From: Neoscytalidium dimidiatum
Lineage: Eukaryota; Ascomycota; Dothideomycetes; Botryosphaeriales; Botryosphaeriaceae
Reading direction: 5' to 3'
NCBI GenBank assembly: GCA_037367355.1
Contig: CM074702.1
Span: 2,666,001-2,730,000, forward strand
DNA: 64,000 nt
Position numbers and translations under genes: made by a program. Below are positions 45,171 to 56,633 of this stretch, one piece after another. The notes under the pieces were generated by a model that searched no databases, had not been told where the DNA came from, and saw only the letters and a program-made list of their open reading frames with translations. How positions within the stretch are numbered: the stretch's first letter is position 1; every line of letters starts with the position of its first letter.

Positions 45171-45190
45171 CGCACACACACACACACACA
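45171..45190 (+). repeat. (AC)n microsatellite
   Basis: About ten AC units in noncoding DNA. Confidence 0.85.
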
Positions 45191-46331
45191 TCCACTACAA
45201 CCGCATATCGTCGAAATGGGCAGATGGCAGGGATGATAGAAGGTGATGGATCGTATTATACATCGACGAAGACAACCCCACGGAAAACGCCTCATACCCA
45301 GTAAAAACGCGATAAGAAATGAAAACCCCCCATGCGCATACCTCTATGATGCCAGCACGCAAGCAAATGCGAGCGAAAAAACAGAAATGAAAATGACGCG
45401 GCGCTCTACAACTCGCGCGCCCTCGTTTTGTCGATCATCGTTTCGAAACGAAACCAAAAAGGAAGAAGTGGAGAGAGGTTTCCCTTATTCGCCAAGGTGT
45501 AACATAGATAAAAGTGCCCGCGATCCTCCTGAAATGGGGGGGTTGTTCAAAGATAACGTTGGGGGGTTAGTGTCGAAATGAGGAAATGGTACAAGCGCCG
45601 CTAGACACGTCAACGCCGATCATTTTCCGGGGGATTTTTTGGGTGCGCGTATCTGGTGATGGTGTCGTCAGGGGTGTGTATGCGTGCGGTATCGTTCAGC
45701 CGCCGGAACCGCGCCGAGCCGCCTGGGTTTATTTCTGTTTGGTGTTTTTCGGATGGCCGCCGCGGTGGGGAAAGAAAGAGGAAGGGATCGAATCAACGAA
45801 AGGTCCGCAAAATACCAGGAAAGGGATCATGTGTACGCCAGCATCCGCATCCGGCAAGCCCGATACTCCACAGTTGCCCTGCTGGTGCGTCCGGAAGGAA
45901 GATGTGGAGTGGAGCCCGTCTTTTTCGCTGTCGATTGCTGCTGTCGTCGTTCCGGAGACCCGGTATCGAATTCGCTGTCGTCTTCATGACCACGTTTTCT
46001 TCATGCAGAGTGCTCGGTCCCCGTTTTTTTCCCTCCTTGTGCACCCATCCCATGTCCAGGCCATATCTTGGATCAGATCATGCATGCGAGCCGGACTGCA
46101 GTGCAGTGCAGAAGAAATGCAGCGCCTATGCATCCGTGCCACACGCCAGCCACACGTGCCCAGCGTCTTCGTCGTGTTCGTCGCCGTCGCCGCCATCTCC
46201 GCCTCGCCACCACAGCACAAACAACACAAACAACCGCCTCTCGTCGTCTCACTACTTCCCCACACACCACGCTGCCAGCACCACCGCCATTACGCCGACG
46301 TCAACCCCATCTCGAGGAGGATGATCGCATC

Positions 46332-47171
46332 CTACGCGAGCTGCTGCTGCTGCTGCGCGGGCGGCGGGGGCGGGACGTCGAGCCTGGTGTTTTCGGCCAT
46401 CATGCGCTGGAAGCCGATGCCGACGCCCTCGATGACGGCGAGCAGGATGGCGCAGCCGATGGCGCCGTTGCGCACCGCCTTGGCGCCGCCGCGCACGGCG
46501 AGCGAGCCGCCGGTGAAGAAGCCCGCGATGATGGCGTTCCACGGGTCCTCCTTCTTGCGCACGCCCTTGACCGCGCAGTCGAACGTGGAGAAGAGGCCGC
46601 CCCAGACGCCGAAGTTGCCGCCGAGGATGGGCGCGCGGGCCTTGATGGCCGTGATGGCTGTTTGCGGAGACAGGGAACGTAAGCATGATGCGGGTGTGGT
46701 TTTTCTACGTGGGCGAATGGGGGCATGGATGTACGGGTGGGATTGCGCGTGCTGCGTCTTGCTGCTGTTGCTGTTGTTCACGTACCGCCGATTCTGCGCT
46801 CACCATACGGCGAGTTCCGGAAACCCTTCACGCCGTGCCATACTGTAGAGAAAAGATGTCCGTGTCAGCGGAGACTGCCCTCGCTCGTCGTGGAGCGAAC
46901 GTTGCTGTGCTACGTGTTCGAGAGCCGGGAGAATGTCATGTTTTGGGACGAGCGGAGTGTGGAGTGGAGCGGAAAGTGGAGGATTGCCGAGTCGTACCTG
47001 CGCCGCCTATCGCCTGTTTGGAGGAGAGTCGTTAGCACTGCTCGCAATTTTTCTGCTCGACACTGCGGTGACGGCGGCTGGAGGGCAAAGACGTAGACGT
47101 ACTCCCATGCAGAACGCGCCGCCAAAGTCGGACAGCGCGACCCAGGGGCAGGGATCTCTTGAGTGATCCAT
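46332..47171 (-). CDS. TIM17: TIM17, mitochondrial inner-membrane import channel subunit
   Basis: Four exons (47171-47103, 47013-46998, 46842-46786, 46657-46332) sum to 468 nt and 155 aa, the expected Tim17 length. Exon 1 reads [20 protein letters not shown]. Exon 2 is only 16 nt and encodes AIGGA plus one base. Exon 3 gives [18 protein letters not shown]. Exon 4 gives [20 protein letters not shown] and ends in Pro and Gln runs. Conserved Tim17 features are present: the DPCPW N-terminus, the GxxxG-type repeats across four membrane helices, and [13 protein letters not shown]. The protein is part of the TIM23 complex and inserts or translocates presequence proteins. Only with the micro-exon does the model recover the uninterrupted family sequence, which strongly supports it. 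The Pro/Gln tail comes from CTG/GCG runs and is longer than usual. Confidence 0.95.
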
Positions 47172-47896
47172 TGCGGTCGAAATCGGGGATTAGGACGTAG
47201 GCAGGTATGTTCGTGGACGCTGGGCTGCGGATCCGTGATTGAGCACGGTCGGAGGACGAGAGGACGGGAGTAGCGGCCGCAGCGAGGTGGCTCACGCGAG
47301 AGAGCGGGAACGAGAGGGTGTGGACGGGCGGTGTTGGTGGATCGTTGCGTTGTGGTCGGGGGTCTGCGATGGCAAGACTTCTTTCGTGATGATGCAGTTC
47401 GCCCGCTCGAAAAAGTTGGAGCTCTTCCCGGCCCTGGCCGCACGTGACTTCGCCGGCGATTCCGCAATCCTCCGCGCCTTCGCCGGGACAGCGCCCGCAA
47501 GGTTCTCGTCATTGCCACCGTCACTTGTGGGAACATTTTCTAGAATGATTTAGATTTGTGGTATCGCTTCGTGCACATGCAATTCGTGATCCTATGTACT
47601 CCTACTCCAGGCAGAATGCATCCGAAATACCAGCCGAGATGCTGTGATGTACTGAACGCCGAGCTAAATCCGTTGTCTCCCCAAGTACGACGTCGTCGCT
47701 TCAGCGATCGTGATGAGAGCACTGAGAGGTATCTCAAAAAAGAGCAGGAAACAGAAAAGGTGCGAGTATCTCATGGGCAAAGCCATGCGCAGTCGATGCA
47801 GGTATGTCTAAAGCACCAAGATTATGCGAGAACGCTCATATGCCGCCGTGTCAAGGAAAATGAAAAAAAAAAAAAAAAGGTAATGCAGAGAACGTA
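47172..47896. promoter_or_regulatory. TIM17 upstream region; 3' side of the SKSHR-repeat gene
   Basis: This 725 bp lies between two genes on the same strand. It carries a run of A near 47863-47878 just past the end of the next gene. No further gene is seen. Confidence 0.4.
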
Positions 47897-49225
47897 TCAG
47901 GCAGTTGCCGACTTGAAAAGCATGCGGATGCCCGAAGGCTCCTTCCGCTTCACCTTCTCCTTGTCGGTCTTCGTCGTTGAAGAGGATTTGTGCGTCTTGC
48001 GCGTCTTTGAGCTGTGCGTCGACTTAGCTGCCTTGCTCCTAGCGGACCGTCGGGACTTCAGGTCATCCTCATTGAGGACGCCCTCCTTGATGTAACGGTC
48101 GGCAGCGCCGGGGGTGACGAACTCGCCATCAACACTCGTGCCGATGCTCTCGGCAGCGATGTCCGCAATGCCGCGGCGCCATCTCTCGATCCGGCTGAGC
48201 TCCGGGGGCTGGAGCTCGTCCAGCATCAGCGGCTCCTCGGGAGCCTCGATGGCCTTCACGGGACCACCGGCCTCGAGCGCGGCTTTCTCCTCGTTGTTGG
48301 CCTGGATCTTCTTGATGATCTTGTAGCCGCCAAGGGCGACGATGGTGACGCCGATGCCGACGCCGGCAGCGATCATGAACTGCGGGCTGGCCAGCAGCGC
48401 GACCGCAGCCGGGAAGGTGCCCTTGAGGGCCGTCAGGGCACCCGGGCCGAGCTTGGCCACGATGTTGCTTATCTCAGCAAGCGTGAGGGCTACGGCGGCA
48501 AGCGCGTCCGGGTTCTTCTGCAGGTTGTCGATCATGGTCATTACCGAGTACTGCAGGCAGTTGGCCTCGTCCAGCATCCGGGTCAGGCCGTTCATCTTGT
48601 TGCGCAGCTCCACCTCGTTCTCTCCGCGGTGGTCGGGCAGGGGAGGAGGCAGCTCTCCGTAGGCCAGGTCCATGTCGATGTCCGCATCCGACTTGGAGCG
48701 CTTGCTGGACTTGGAGGAGAAGATGGCCAGCGGGCCGTCGGTGTACCTCCGCGCGAGCTGGTTCTGGCGAACGTCGTCCGGGTTGTACTCGTTCTTCAAC
48801 GGCGACGAGCCCGGCTTCCCGGCGCGGTCGTTCGCGTAGAAGCTGTCGGTGTAACCGCGCTCGAGCGGGGGCTTCCCATCGCGGTGCGACTTGGAGCGGT
48901 GCGACTTGGAGCGGTGCGACTTGGAGCGGTGCGACTTCTTGGAGCGGCGCGACGAGCGAGACTTGCCGTCGTCGTCGATGTGGTAGCTCTCCAGGGCCAG
49001 CTGGATGCGCTTCTGCTCCAGCTCGGCGTCGCGCACGGCCTGGATCTCAGCCTTGCGCTGGCTGTAGGCCGACTTGGCCTCCTTGAAGACGTTGACGAGG
49101 TGTTTGCTCTGGACTGTGCATTAGCGAGCGATCGCTCGGCGCGGGGGGGGGGGGCGGGTGCGTACGGTGCTGACGACCTTGCCAGACTTGTTGACGACGG
49201 TGATGGTCTGACCGAGAGCCACCAT
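47897..49225 (-). CDS. Conserved fungal membrane-anchored protein with SKSHR repeats, 423 aa
   Basis: Exon 49225-49166 (20 codons, MVALGQTITVVNKSGKVVST) joins 49108-47897 to give 423 aa. The N-terminal block continues as SKHLVNVFKEAKSAYSQRKAEIQ, a conserved start I have seen in Pezizomycotina proteins without assigned function. Residues about 60-76 are tandem RSKSH repeats (four or five units), probably disordered and phosphorylated. A long amphipathic part (NKMNGLTRMLDEANCLQYS) leads to a hydrophobic segment at about 232-267 (FPAAVALLASPQFMIAAGVG, then TIVALGGYKII) able to span a membrane once or form a hairpin. The tail is Lys/Ser/Thr-rich. No catalytic motif is visible. The intron holds a run of 12 G at 49143-49154, immediately inside the 5' splice site on the gene strand. 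Confidence 0.75.
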
Positions 49226-50308
49226 TCTGGCAAGCCGTCGCTGGCCGCTGCAGGTGCAACTTGGGCGTACAGGTGGTGAAACAATCTGGGAATAGAGGAT
49301 TCCGGACGCGGTGGCCGGTCAACAAGGATGAGGGCGAGAAGCTCGTGGAGGCAGGGTTGCTCGCTCGGGGCTCCACCGAGGGTGCAGGAGGACCAAGACA
49401 GGAGGGAGAACGCGGCCGGCGGCGTTCTTGTATGATGATGATGGGAAGGGCGGGTGGCTGAATGGATGGAGCGAGACAGGAGGGCGCGCTGCCGTTACGG
49501 TGCGCGGGGCTGAGGCGAGGAACGGCGGCGGTCTGCTCTGTCTGAGGATGGCAGGCAGAGGCCGGGTACTTCACAGGTTTCGCATGGCGGCCGGGGGGAG
49601 GTTCTGGCGCCGGGGCGCAGGTTAAGAGAGTGGGCCGGGCAGGCAGGCGGGCCTGGCTATCTTGCACCGAGGCGTGGGCGTGCGGCACCCAGGGCCGGGG
49701 AAGGGCGGGAGATGGGAAGCAAATGGGCAGTCGGTGTGCAGCGGCCAGCAAATCGTGGCACGCTGCCAGCGGCCAACGGCGCGAGTCTGCGGCCGGCGCT
49801 TCGAGGATCTGCTCCGGCATCCGTGCCTGTGCCACTGCCACGGCCGCCGCGCCTGGCAAGCTCCTGGACGGACTGTGCGTGGGCGCATCCCTCGCCCTGG
49901 CCTGCGCCGTCTGCAGCGTGTGGTCTGCAGTCTGCACCTGCCTGCACTGTGACATTGGACGTGTCCCCCAGCCTCGCGGCGCCTGCATGAGATGAATGCA
50001 CTCCGAATCTCGTGCTTGATGTCAGAGTGCAGCCCGAGCAGCAGCGGCGTGGGCGGCGCGGGATAAGCGGCTGCGGCAGCAGCAGCATCAGCGACGCCTG
50101 CCCGACGCCAGTCTCACGACCGCCAGCACACCCGCCGCCGCCGTTCGTACACCACCTTGCGTGGGCGCCCTGGCGCGCTGCTGCGGGATTCGCAGCCTCA
50201 AGCTTCGCGGGAAAGACGCCGCGCAGACTAAAATCCTCACCCCTCAGCTGGCCTGTCCCTGTCGCTCGTGCTGCTGCCCCGTCGACTCACGCTGCTTCGC
50301 TGAGACAG

Positions 50309-50406
50309 GCATCCAGCATCCAGCATCCAGCACCCAGCGCCCAGCACCCAGCGCCCAGCATCCAGCGCCTAGCATCCGGTGTCTGGCATCCAGCGCCTGG
50401 CAGCCG
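50309..50406 (+). repeat. 7-bp minisatellite, unit GC(A/G)(T/C)CCA, 14 copies
   Basis: Fourteen consecutive 7-bp units can be read (GCATCCA, GCACCCA, GCGCCCA and variants), drifting at the right end. The unit length is not a multiple of three and there is no coding context. Confidence 0.85.
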
Positions 50407-50645
50407 ACAGCCGACGGCCACTGTGGCGGTGGCAGCTGCGCCACAGACAATCGGCTTGCGACGGTGCAAAGTGCAGCGCCACCAGCCATTAGGTTGTCTG
50501 CCATCGCGCCGACCTGTCTCTGATCGAGCAGGCCGGGCAGCGTCTGGACGCAGATGCCGTGACTCTTCCAGCACCTTCATGTCTGACGATTGTGGCTCAT
50601 CGGCCTACGCGTTTGCGTTTGCGTGCCGTTGCAACGGTCGCCAGC

Positions 50646-50750
50646 CGGCGCTCTCTCTGCAGTCGGTGCCTCTGCAGCCGGCGCTCTCTCTGCAGTCGGT
50701 GCCTCTGCAGCCGGTGCCTCTGCAGTCGGTGCAGTCAATGCAGTCGTCAG
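50646..50750 (+). repeat. 15-bp minisatellite around CTGCAG(T/C)CGGTG
   Basis: Tandem units based on GCCTCTGCAGTCGGT and a variant with CTCTCT alternate over about 100 bp, with shorter units at the right end. Confidence 0.8.
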
Positions 50751-52355
50751 TCCCTCGCCGCACAACCACCATAGGCGGACTTTCTTCCCCCATAAGCCGC
50801 GGCGTATGCGCAGGGATGCCGCTGCCTCTGCTCAGCAGCGTCATGGTCACCTGTTTACCTGCGAGAGCCGCATCCTGCCTCCCGGACGTGACCGTGCCTC
50901 CTTCCCATTTGCTGCGAGCTCGCTCTTCTGTCTCAGACAGATGTCTCTGCACCCGCACACGTCGAAGCGTCCCTCTCCCCCTCACCCCCCCTCTCACCTC
51001 CCCTCACTCCCACTGCCCGCCTGCGCCAATGGGGACGAGTGTGCTTACTCCCCGCGAGATAATACAGACGTACAGACGTACGTACGACCCTTCTCGGCGC
51101 GACCAGAACGGCCTGTTGCTGCATCGGAGCCTGAGCCCACGCCGCCGAGCCTGTAAACACTCCCAAGGAGCCCGCGATCGCGGCGCTCCGAGGCCAATGA
51201 GAGCGCCGACGGGATGCATCCGTACATATACGCCCTCGTCGGCGCATGATCTCCGCCCTGCTTTTCTGCCCGTGCAATAGGTAATGGTGCCTATTCGGGC
51301 ATCCCGCCAGCCACGCCCGTGAGGAGAAGCCGGCCAGCCCATCGCCGTGGCACCCTCTCCCTCAGCTGCTCTGATAGCTATGACGTCTCCCCCCGTCTCT
51401 CCCTGTTCGCATGCGCGCACCCGTCGTCCGTACAGCACGGCGCCTTTTTGCTTTTCCCCCCAAGCGCGCTCCGCACTCGCGCCTGACGGCGGAAGGCGGG
51501 ACTGTGCGTGTACCTGCAGCCGGATAACAGCTCATAGCGCAGATCATGGCCGCGGCTGGCGGCCGCAGGGTCGACCTCCAACGCGCTGCAGCTGAGGCCG
51601 CTCTCACGGCCGTCTCCAAGGCCGCCCGGCGACCGACGGACAGAGCCTCATGATTCCGCCATACCCTGGGACGATATCGTCATCGTGCGAAGGCCCCCTT
51701 CGAGAAAGCCAAAACAGCGACCGCGGGCGCCCAATGGCGTATGATGAGCCCCAGATCGCGAAACATGATGAAAGGGGTGAGCAAAAGTACGACCGCGCCG
51801 CCCCCTATAGAAACAGTCAGAGGGCCCCCGGACAGGCGCGCGCCATCTCTCCCCGCCGCCGCCGCCGCCCGCCGCAGTGGAGACGCGACCTGCTCGAATC
51901 GCTGGACTTTGCCGGCTGCAGCTCGGTTGGACGAAGCGCGTTCCATCTGCCGGCTACTCGAACGGCGACTGGGACTGGGACTGCGACTGCGACTGCGACC
52001 GGGACAGGGGACATGTGCGGCGTGGGATCGCGCAGTCTGGCGCGGGGGTCGGACGACGAGTTGGTGGTGGTGGAGGCGGCAGAGGCAGAGGCAGAGGAGG
52101 CAGGGTGGGCAGCTCCCGGTAAGTCGCAAGCTGGCTGGCGTGTGGATCGGCCCGAGTTGGCATCACCGTCTTTTCCATCCTCAGATCCCCCGACGCGCCT
52201 TGTGGGGTCCCAGGGCCCACCGAAGCTCCAGAGAAGCCACAGAAGCCCGCTACGTACTCACCGCTCCTCGCCGCCCGCCGACGCGCCCCTCCTGCCGCCC
52301 GATTTTCGTGACGCGCCGCTAACCGCGACCCCGTCCAGCACACGATGAGCCCGCA

Positions 52356-55195
52356 ATGGCGCTTGACGGAAGCATCGAAATGGCTTCCTCCCCGAAGCCC
52401 TTCCAGGGCCCCGGCCTCTTCCACCGCATGCGCCATGACAAGAGCATCCTTGCCTTGGCCGTCTCCGCCGAGTACATCTTCGCCGGCACCGAGGGCGGTG
52501 AGATCCTAGTCTACGGCCTCGAGACCTACGGCCGCGTCGCCGTCATCGACGGCCACCGCGGCAGCGTGCTTGGTCTATGCCTGTCGCAGGACCAGCGATT
52601 GCTCTTCTCCAGCGCCGGCGACCGCATCGTCAACGTGCGTGCCTCCGCCGCCGTCCACCCTGTTCGTGCCGTGACTCACATCGTGCCCAGGTCTGGAACA
52701 CGCGCACCTTCGCCCGCGAGTACTCCATCTACTCGGCCTACGACATCGGCGACGTCTTCTGCGTCTCGTACTCGTGCGCCCTGCGCACCGTCTACCTCGG
52801 CGCCCAGAACACCAGCATCCAGTGGTACAACCTGAACGAGAAGGACAACCGCCCTGCGCCCGAGCCCACCGCGCACCCCTCCTTCCGCGAGGACCGCTTC
52901 TTCGACTCCCTCGGCCCCGGCGGCATCAGGACCCCGCGCCCCGAGTGCTCGGACGCGCCGCGCGACGCGAAGGGCGGCCAGGAATTGGAGATCGATAAGC
53001 AGTACATCCGCCAATTCGCGCACTATGGCTACGTCTACTGCATGCTGCTGGCCGCCGGCTCGGTGGCCGGGTACGCGGACAAGGAGATCCTGATCTCGGG
53101 AGGCGGGGATGGGGTGATCAAGCTCTGGAGGCTGGACCAGGACGCGGGCGGCGCGGTCCAGGAGCTGACTGCGCTCGACGACGGCAGGGAAGAAGGCAAC
53201 GCCGTCCAATCCATGGTTCTGGACGGCACCTTCCTGTACGCCGGCCGCCCTGACGGCGAGATCAACGTGTGGGACCTGGAGACCAAGCAGTTGGTGCGAA
53301 GCTTGAAGACCGCCGTCGGCGACGTCTTGACCATTTCGATCGGCGGCGGCTTTCTCTTCGGCGCGGGGGATCGCGGTTCGGTGCAGGTGCGCGGCCACCC
53401 ATCATCTACCGTAAAAAATGGCAGTCGAGCTGATCCGTTCTAGAAACTCAACCGGCAGTACGAGACCATCGGGAAGTTCCAGGCCCATGATGGACTCGTG
53501 CTCGCGTCCGCTTTCACCGTTTCGAACAACAGGCCCGTCTACGTCACCGGTGGTAACGATGCCACCATCGCGGTCTGGGACGTTCGGGACTGCCAGGTCG
53601 TGCCACCAAAATCCACGGCGACCAGCAACGAGCAGCTGTTCGAATTCCTCAAGCGGTTCGTCTCGTACCGCACCGTATCGTCAAATCCGCGGTACAAGGT
53701 CGACTGCAGAAGGGGCGCCTCCTACTTGCGGTCTGTGTTCAAAAACTTCGGCGCCGCTACTGAAATGCTCAACACCGAAGACCCGTTCAATCCCGTGATT
53801 TTTGCCAAGTTCAGAGGCAACCCCTCCACGTCTGGTGACAGGAAAAAGATCCTGTTCTACGGCCACTACGACGTGATTGCGGCAGAGAATGAAGATGGCA
53901 AGTGGATCGTTGACCCTTTCGCCATGGAGGGCGTTGACGGCTACCTCTACGGCCGTGGTACATCGGATAACAAAGGTCCGATCATGGCCGCCATTTTTGC
54001 GGTGGCTGAACTGTTGGAGGAACAGGCGCTTGAGTCTGACATCATTTTCTTGATCGAGGGCGAGGAGGAATCCGGCTCCCGTGGCTTTCCCGAAGCCGTC
54101 CAAAGGAACAAGAAGCTCATCGGAGATGTTGATTGGATCCTCCTTGCCAACAGCTACTGGCTGGATGACCACGCGCCATGCCTGACCTACGGACTCCGCG
54201 GCGTGATTCACGCGACAGTCCAGATTGAGAGCCCCCACCCGGACCTACACAGCGGCGTCGACGGCAGCTCGCTCCTTGACGAGTCCCTCAAGGATCTCAT
54301 CATGCTCCTCGCCAAACTCACGGGCCCGCACGGCAAGATCGAGATCCCCGGTTTTTACGACCCTATCCCGCCTCTCTCACCCGACGAGAAGAAGCTCTAC
54401 GATGAGATTGGGCAGTCGCTCATCTCACGCAACCCGGACCTGGGCGATCCGGAGGACTTGGCCAACTCGCTCATCCGCCGCTGGCGCGAGCCCTCGCTCA
54501 CCATCCACCGTTTCCACACCTCGGGGCCGGAGAACTCGACCATCATCCCGCGACTCGCCCGCGCGTCGCTGTCGCTCCGGCTCGTGCCGAACCAAGAGGC
54601 GACGTGCGTCGCGTCTGCGCTGACGGCGTTCCTGGAGGAGGAATTCGCCAAGATCGAGTCGAAGAATCGGCTGACGGTCACGATCGACCATCTGGCGGAG
54701 CCCTGGCTGGGCGACTTCAACAACGAGATGTACAAGACGCTCGAGTCGGCCATCACCGAGGTCTGGAAGCCCGTCCAAGAGCGGCGCCGCAGCTCCGTCG
54801 CCGCGAACGTCCCTTCATCCACGACCACCAGCCGCCGCCCGTCGTCCTCCTACAACGCAAACGGCGGGTATTTCGACGCGGCGGCGGCGGCGAACACGCG
54901 CTCCCCGACCACGTCCTCGACGCTCGCCAACGGCAGCGTCACCCCGCCCGCCGAGAAGACCGGCGTCGACCCGACGGTCCCGAAGCCGCCGCTGCGGCCG
55001 CTGTACATCCGCGAGGGCGGCAGCATCCCGAGCATCCGCTTCCTGGAGAAGGAGTTCGACGCGCCCGCCGCGCACCTGCCGTGCGGCCAGGCCAGCGACA
55101 GCGCGCACCTGGACAACGAGCGCTTGCGGCTGGTGAACCTGTACAAGAGCAAGGAGATCTTCAAGCGGGTGTTCGGGGAGCTGCCGCGGAAGTGA
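52356..55195 (+). CDS. DUG2: DUG2, WD40-M20 subunit of the glutathione-degrading amidotransferase
   Basis: Exons 52356-52634, 52691-53386 and 53444-55195, all phase 0, give 908 aa, close to yeast Dug2. N-terminal WD40 repeats cover about 30-380 (ILALAVSAEYIFAGTEGGEI, GGDGVIKLWRLD, GRPDGEINVWDLE, GGNDATIAVWD). A peptidase-M20 domain follows from about 390. Metal and catalytic motifs are visible: GHYDV (His466, Asp468), GRGTSDNKGP (Asp500), EGEEESGS (Glu pair near 533) and the dimerisation segment HPDLHSGVDGSS. The partner Dug3 and the peptidase Dug1 are not in the window. In yeast the Dug2-Dug3 complex cleaves the gamma-glutamyl bond of glutathione in the cytosol. An insert of about 70 low-complexity residues near 775-845 (SSTTTSRRPSSS, poly-Ala) is unusual and probably a surface loop. 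A start at 52380 is also possible. Confidence 0.92.
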
Positions 55196-56633
55196 GGGGG
55201 AGGGGAAGGAAGGCGGTGTTGTTCGTTGGGAGGGGACGTGGTTGGGTTCAAGGGTTCTTTTTTAGGGGGGGGGGGGGGGGGGTTTCTTTACGGGCTGGCG
55301 ATTCCAGTCGGACGGGAGAACGGGATGTTCGGGGGCGCGGACGCGCTATTGTGGTGGGTGGGTAGGTGGGTGAGATTGGATGGATGAAGGCTTTCTCGGT
55401 CTCTTGGGTTGGTTCTCCCCGTGTATTTCTTAGTTAGGGCGTGAGGGAAACGGTGGCGCAATGAATGCTTGCCTGACTGCTGGTTTTTTTTTTTTTTTTT
55501 GGAATCTGTGGAGTTTGTGGAGGGAGGAAGAGGCGGGCTTGCGTGTGCAGCTGGGATGAGTGCGGACGGGCTGAAGGGCTGGCTGATGCTGAGCACGCGG
55601 CGGTGTTGCTGGACGCATTCACTGGGCTGGCGTTGTACGGAGACTTGGCTGGTCGGAGCTTTTCCTCGGTTCGGGCGGTAGACAAAAGCTGGATAGCTAC
55701 TCTTCTCGGGAGATGCACGAATGGCATTCAGAAAAAAAAAAAATCAAGCTACATGCGCAGGTGGTGAAGTGAACTCTGTGCATGACCCCGACTTGAGGGA
55801 AGCAGGGAGGTTTGCCACGCAGGACAGACACCTTGGGCGTACTCCATCTTGCCACCCCGCTCTCCAGGCATCGGGAGGCGCCACGCCGTCAGATCGAGCT
55901 CCTCACGGAGAATACTCCCATCTTTCCCGCGTGCACCTGTCGGATGCAGTAAGTCGCTGGTCAGCCGCATACCACCAGGACGCGTTCCCTCTGTACGTCA
56001 GAACGCTTCCGCCCGCGCTGTTCTACGGCCACGAGCACACGCACGCCGAACTCCACCGTGAGGGCTTGATGGCCTCTAAGGGCCTGCACTTGCGGCAGGC
56101 GAGGCCGATTTTGCGATGGGGGAGTCGGATGGGGGTCGAGGAAGCTGTGCGGTTCCGGTGACCCTGGTCCGCGCGAACTAGCACCCCTTGTCCGCATGTG
56201 CATCCGCAGCTGACTCTGAACCTCACGTCCCATCCACCTCGCCGCACCGGCATCCAAATCGCCAGTCTGCGACGATCGATTACTTGGCCGGATCCGCGGC
56301 TGACCAAGCCGCTGCCGCCTTCTTCTCCGGACCTTCCGCAAGCAAGTCCGGCCGATCGGGAGCTGGGGATCAAGCGCGGAGAAGTCTGGTAGAAAGGAGC
56401 CTGGAGGGGTTCGGAGACGGCTGTCGCGCTGCGACGGGGTCTCGCATGCCGCAGCGGGATTCATCGATTCGTAGAACCGTCTTTGACCCATCAGACCAGC
56501 AACTTGCCGATATAAATGCGCTTTCCCCTCGCCCGCAAGTGAGAAGCCATCCAGGCACATCGAACTTGAATCCGTAACAACACTCCCTCCTCCTCCTCCT
56601 CCTCCTCCTCCTCATCATCATCATCATCAGACC
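55196..56633. other. Intergenic with long homopolymers
   Basis: This 1.4 kb lies downstream of DUG2 and upstream of the PEP-mutase relic. It contains a run of 18 G (55265-55282), a run of about 17 T (55484-55500) and a TCC repeat running into TCA (56585-56628) immediately before the relic's ATG. No gene is seen. Confidence 0.45.

Larger units (their letters stand above)
42758..46331. other. Long intergenic with many microsatellites
   Basis: This 3.6 kb lies between the 3' ends of two convergent genes. It includes a (CT)n run at 43603-43637, a run of T near 44433-44452, GGC then AGC repeats at about 44695-44726, a CG dinucleotide tract near 44902-44918 and (AC)n at 45171-45190. Long open frames here are low complexity with no family match. 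I see no gene. Confidence 0.45.
49226..52355. promoter_or_regulatory. Long divergent intergenic with two minisatellites
   Basis: This 3.1 kb separates the SKSHR-repeat gene from DUG2, which are transcribed apart. It is GC-rich and low complexity, with two minisatellites (50309-50406, 50646-50750) and a short imperfect GACTGG/GACTGC repeat near 51966-52003. Long open frames exist on both strands but have no conserved motif. Confidence 0.45.

Noticed and set aside
45586..46848. A 420-codon open frame on the plus strand
   Set aside because: It is low complexity and partly antisense to TIM17, which is certain.
48014..49279. A 421-codon open frame on the plus strand
   Set aside because: It is antisense to the SKSHR-repeat protein; the repeats RLGAV are the reverse reading of the real repeats.
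50309..50406. CRISPR-like array
   Set aside because: Units are 7 bp and directly tandem with no spacers; it is a minisatellite in a eukaryotic genome.
50012..51280. A 422-codon open frame on the plus strand
   Set aside because: It runs through two minisatellites, has no conserved motif and no splice or promoter support.
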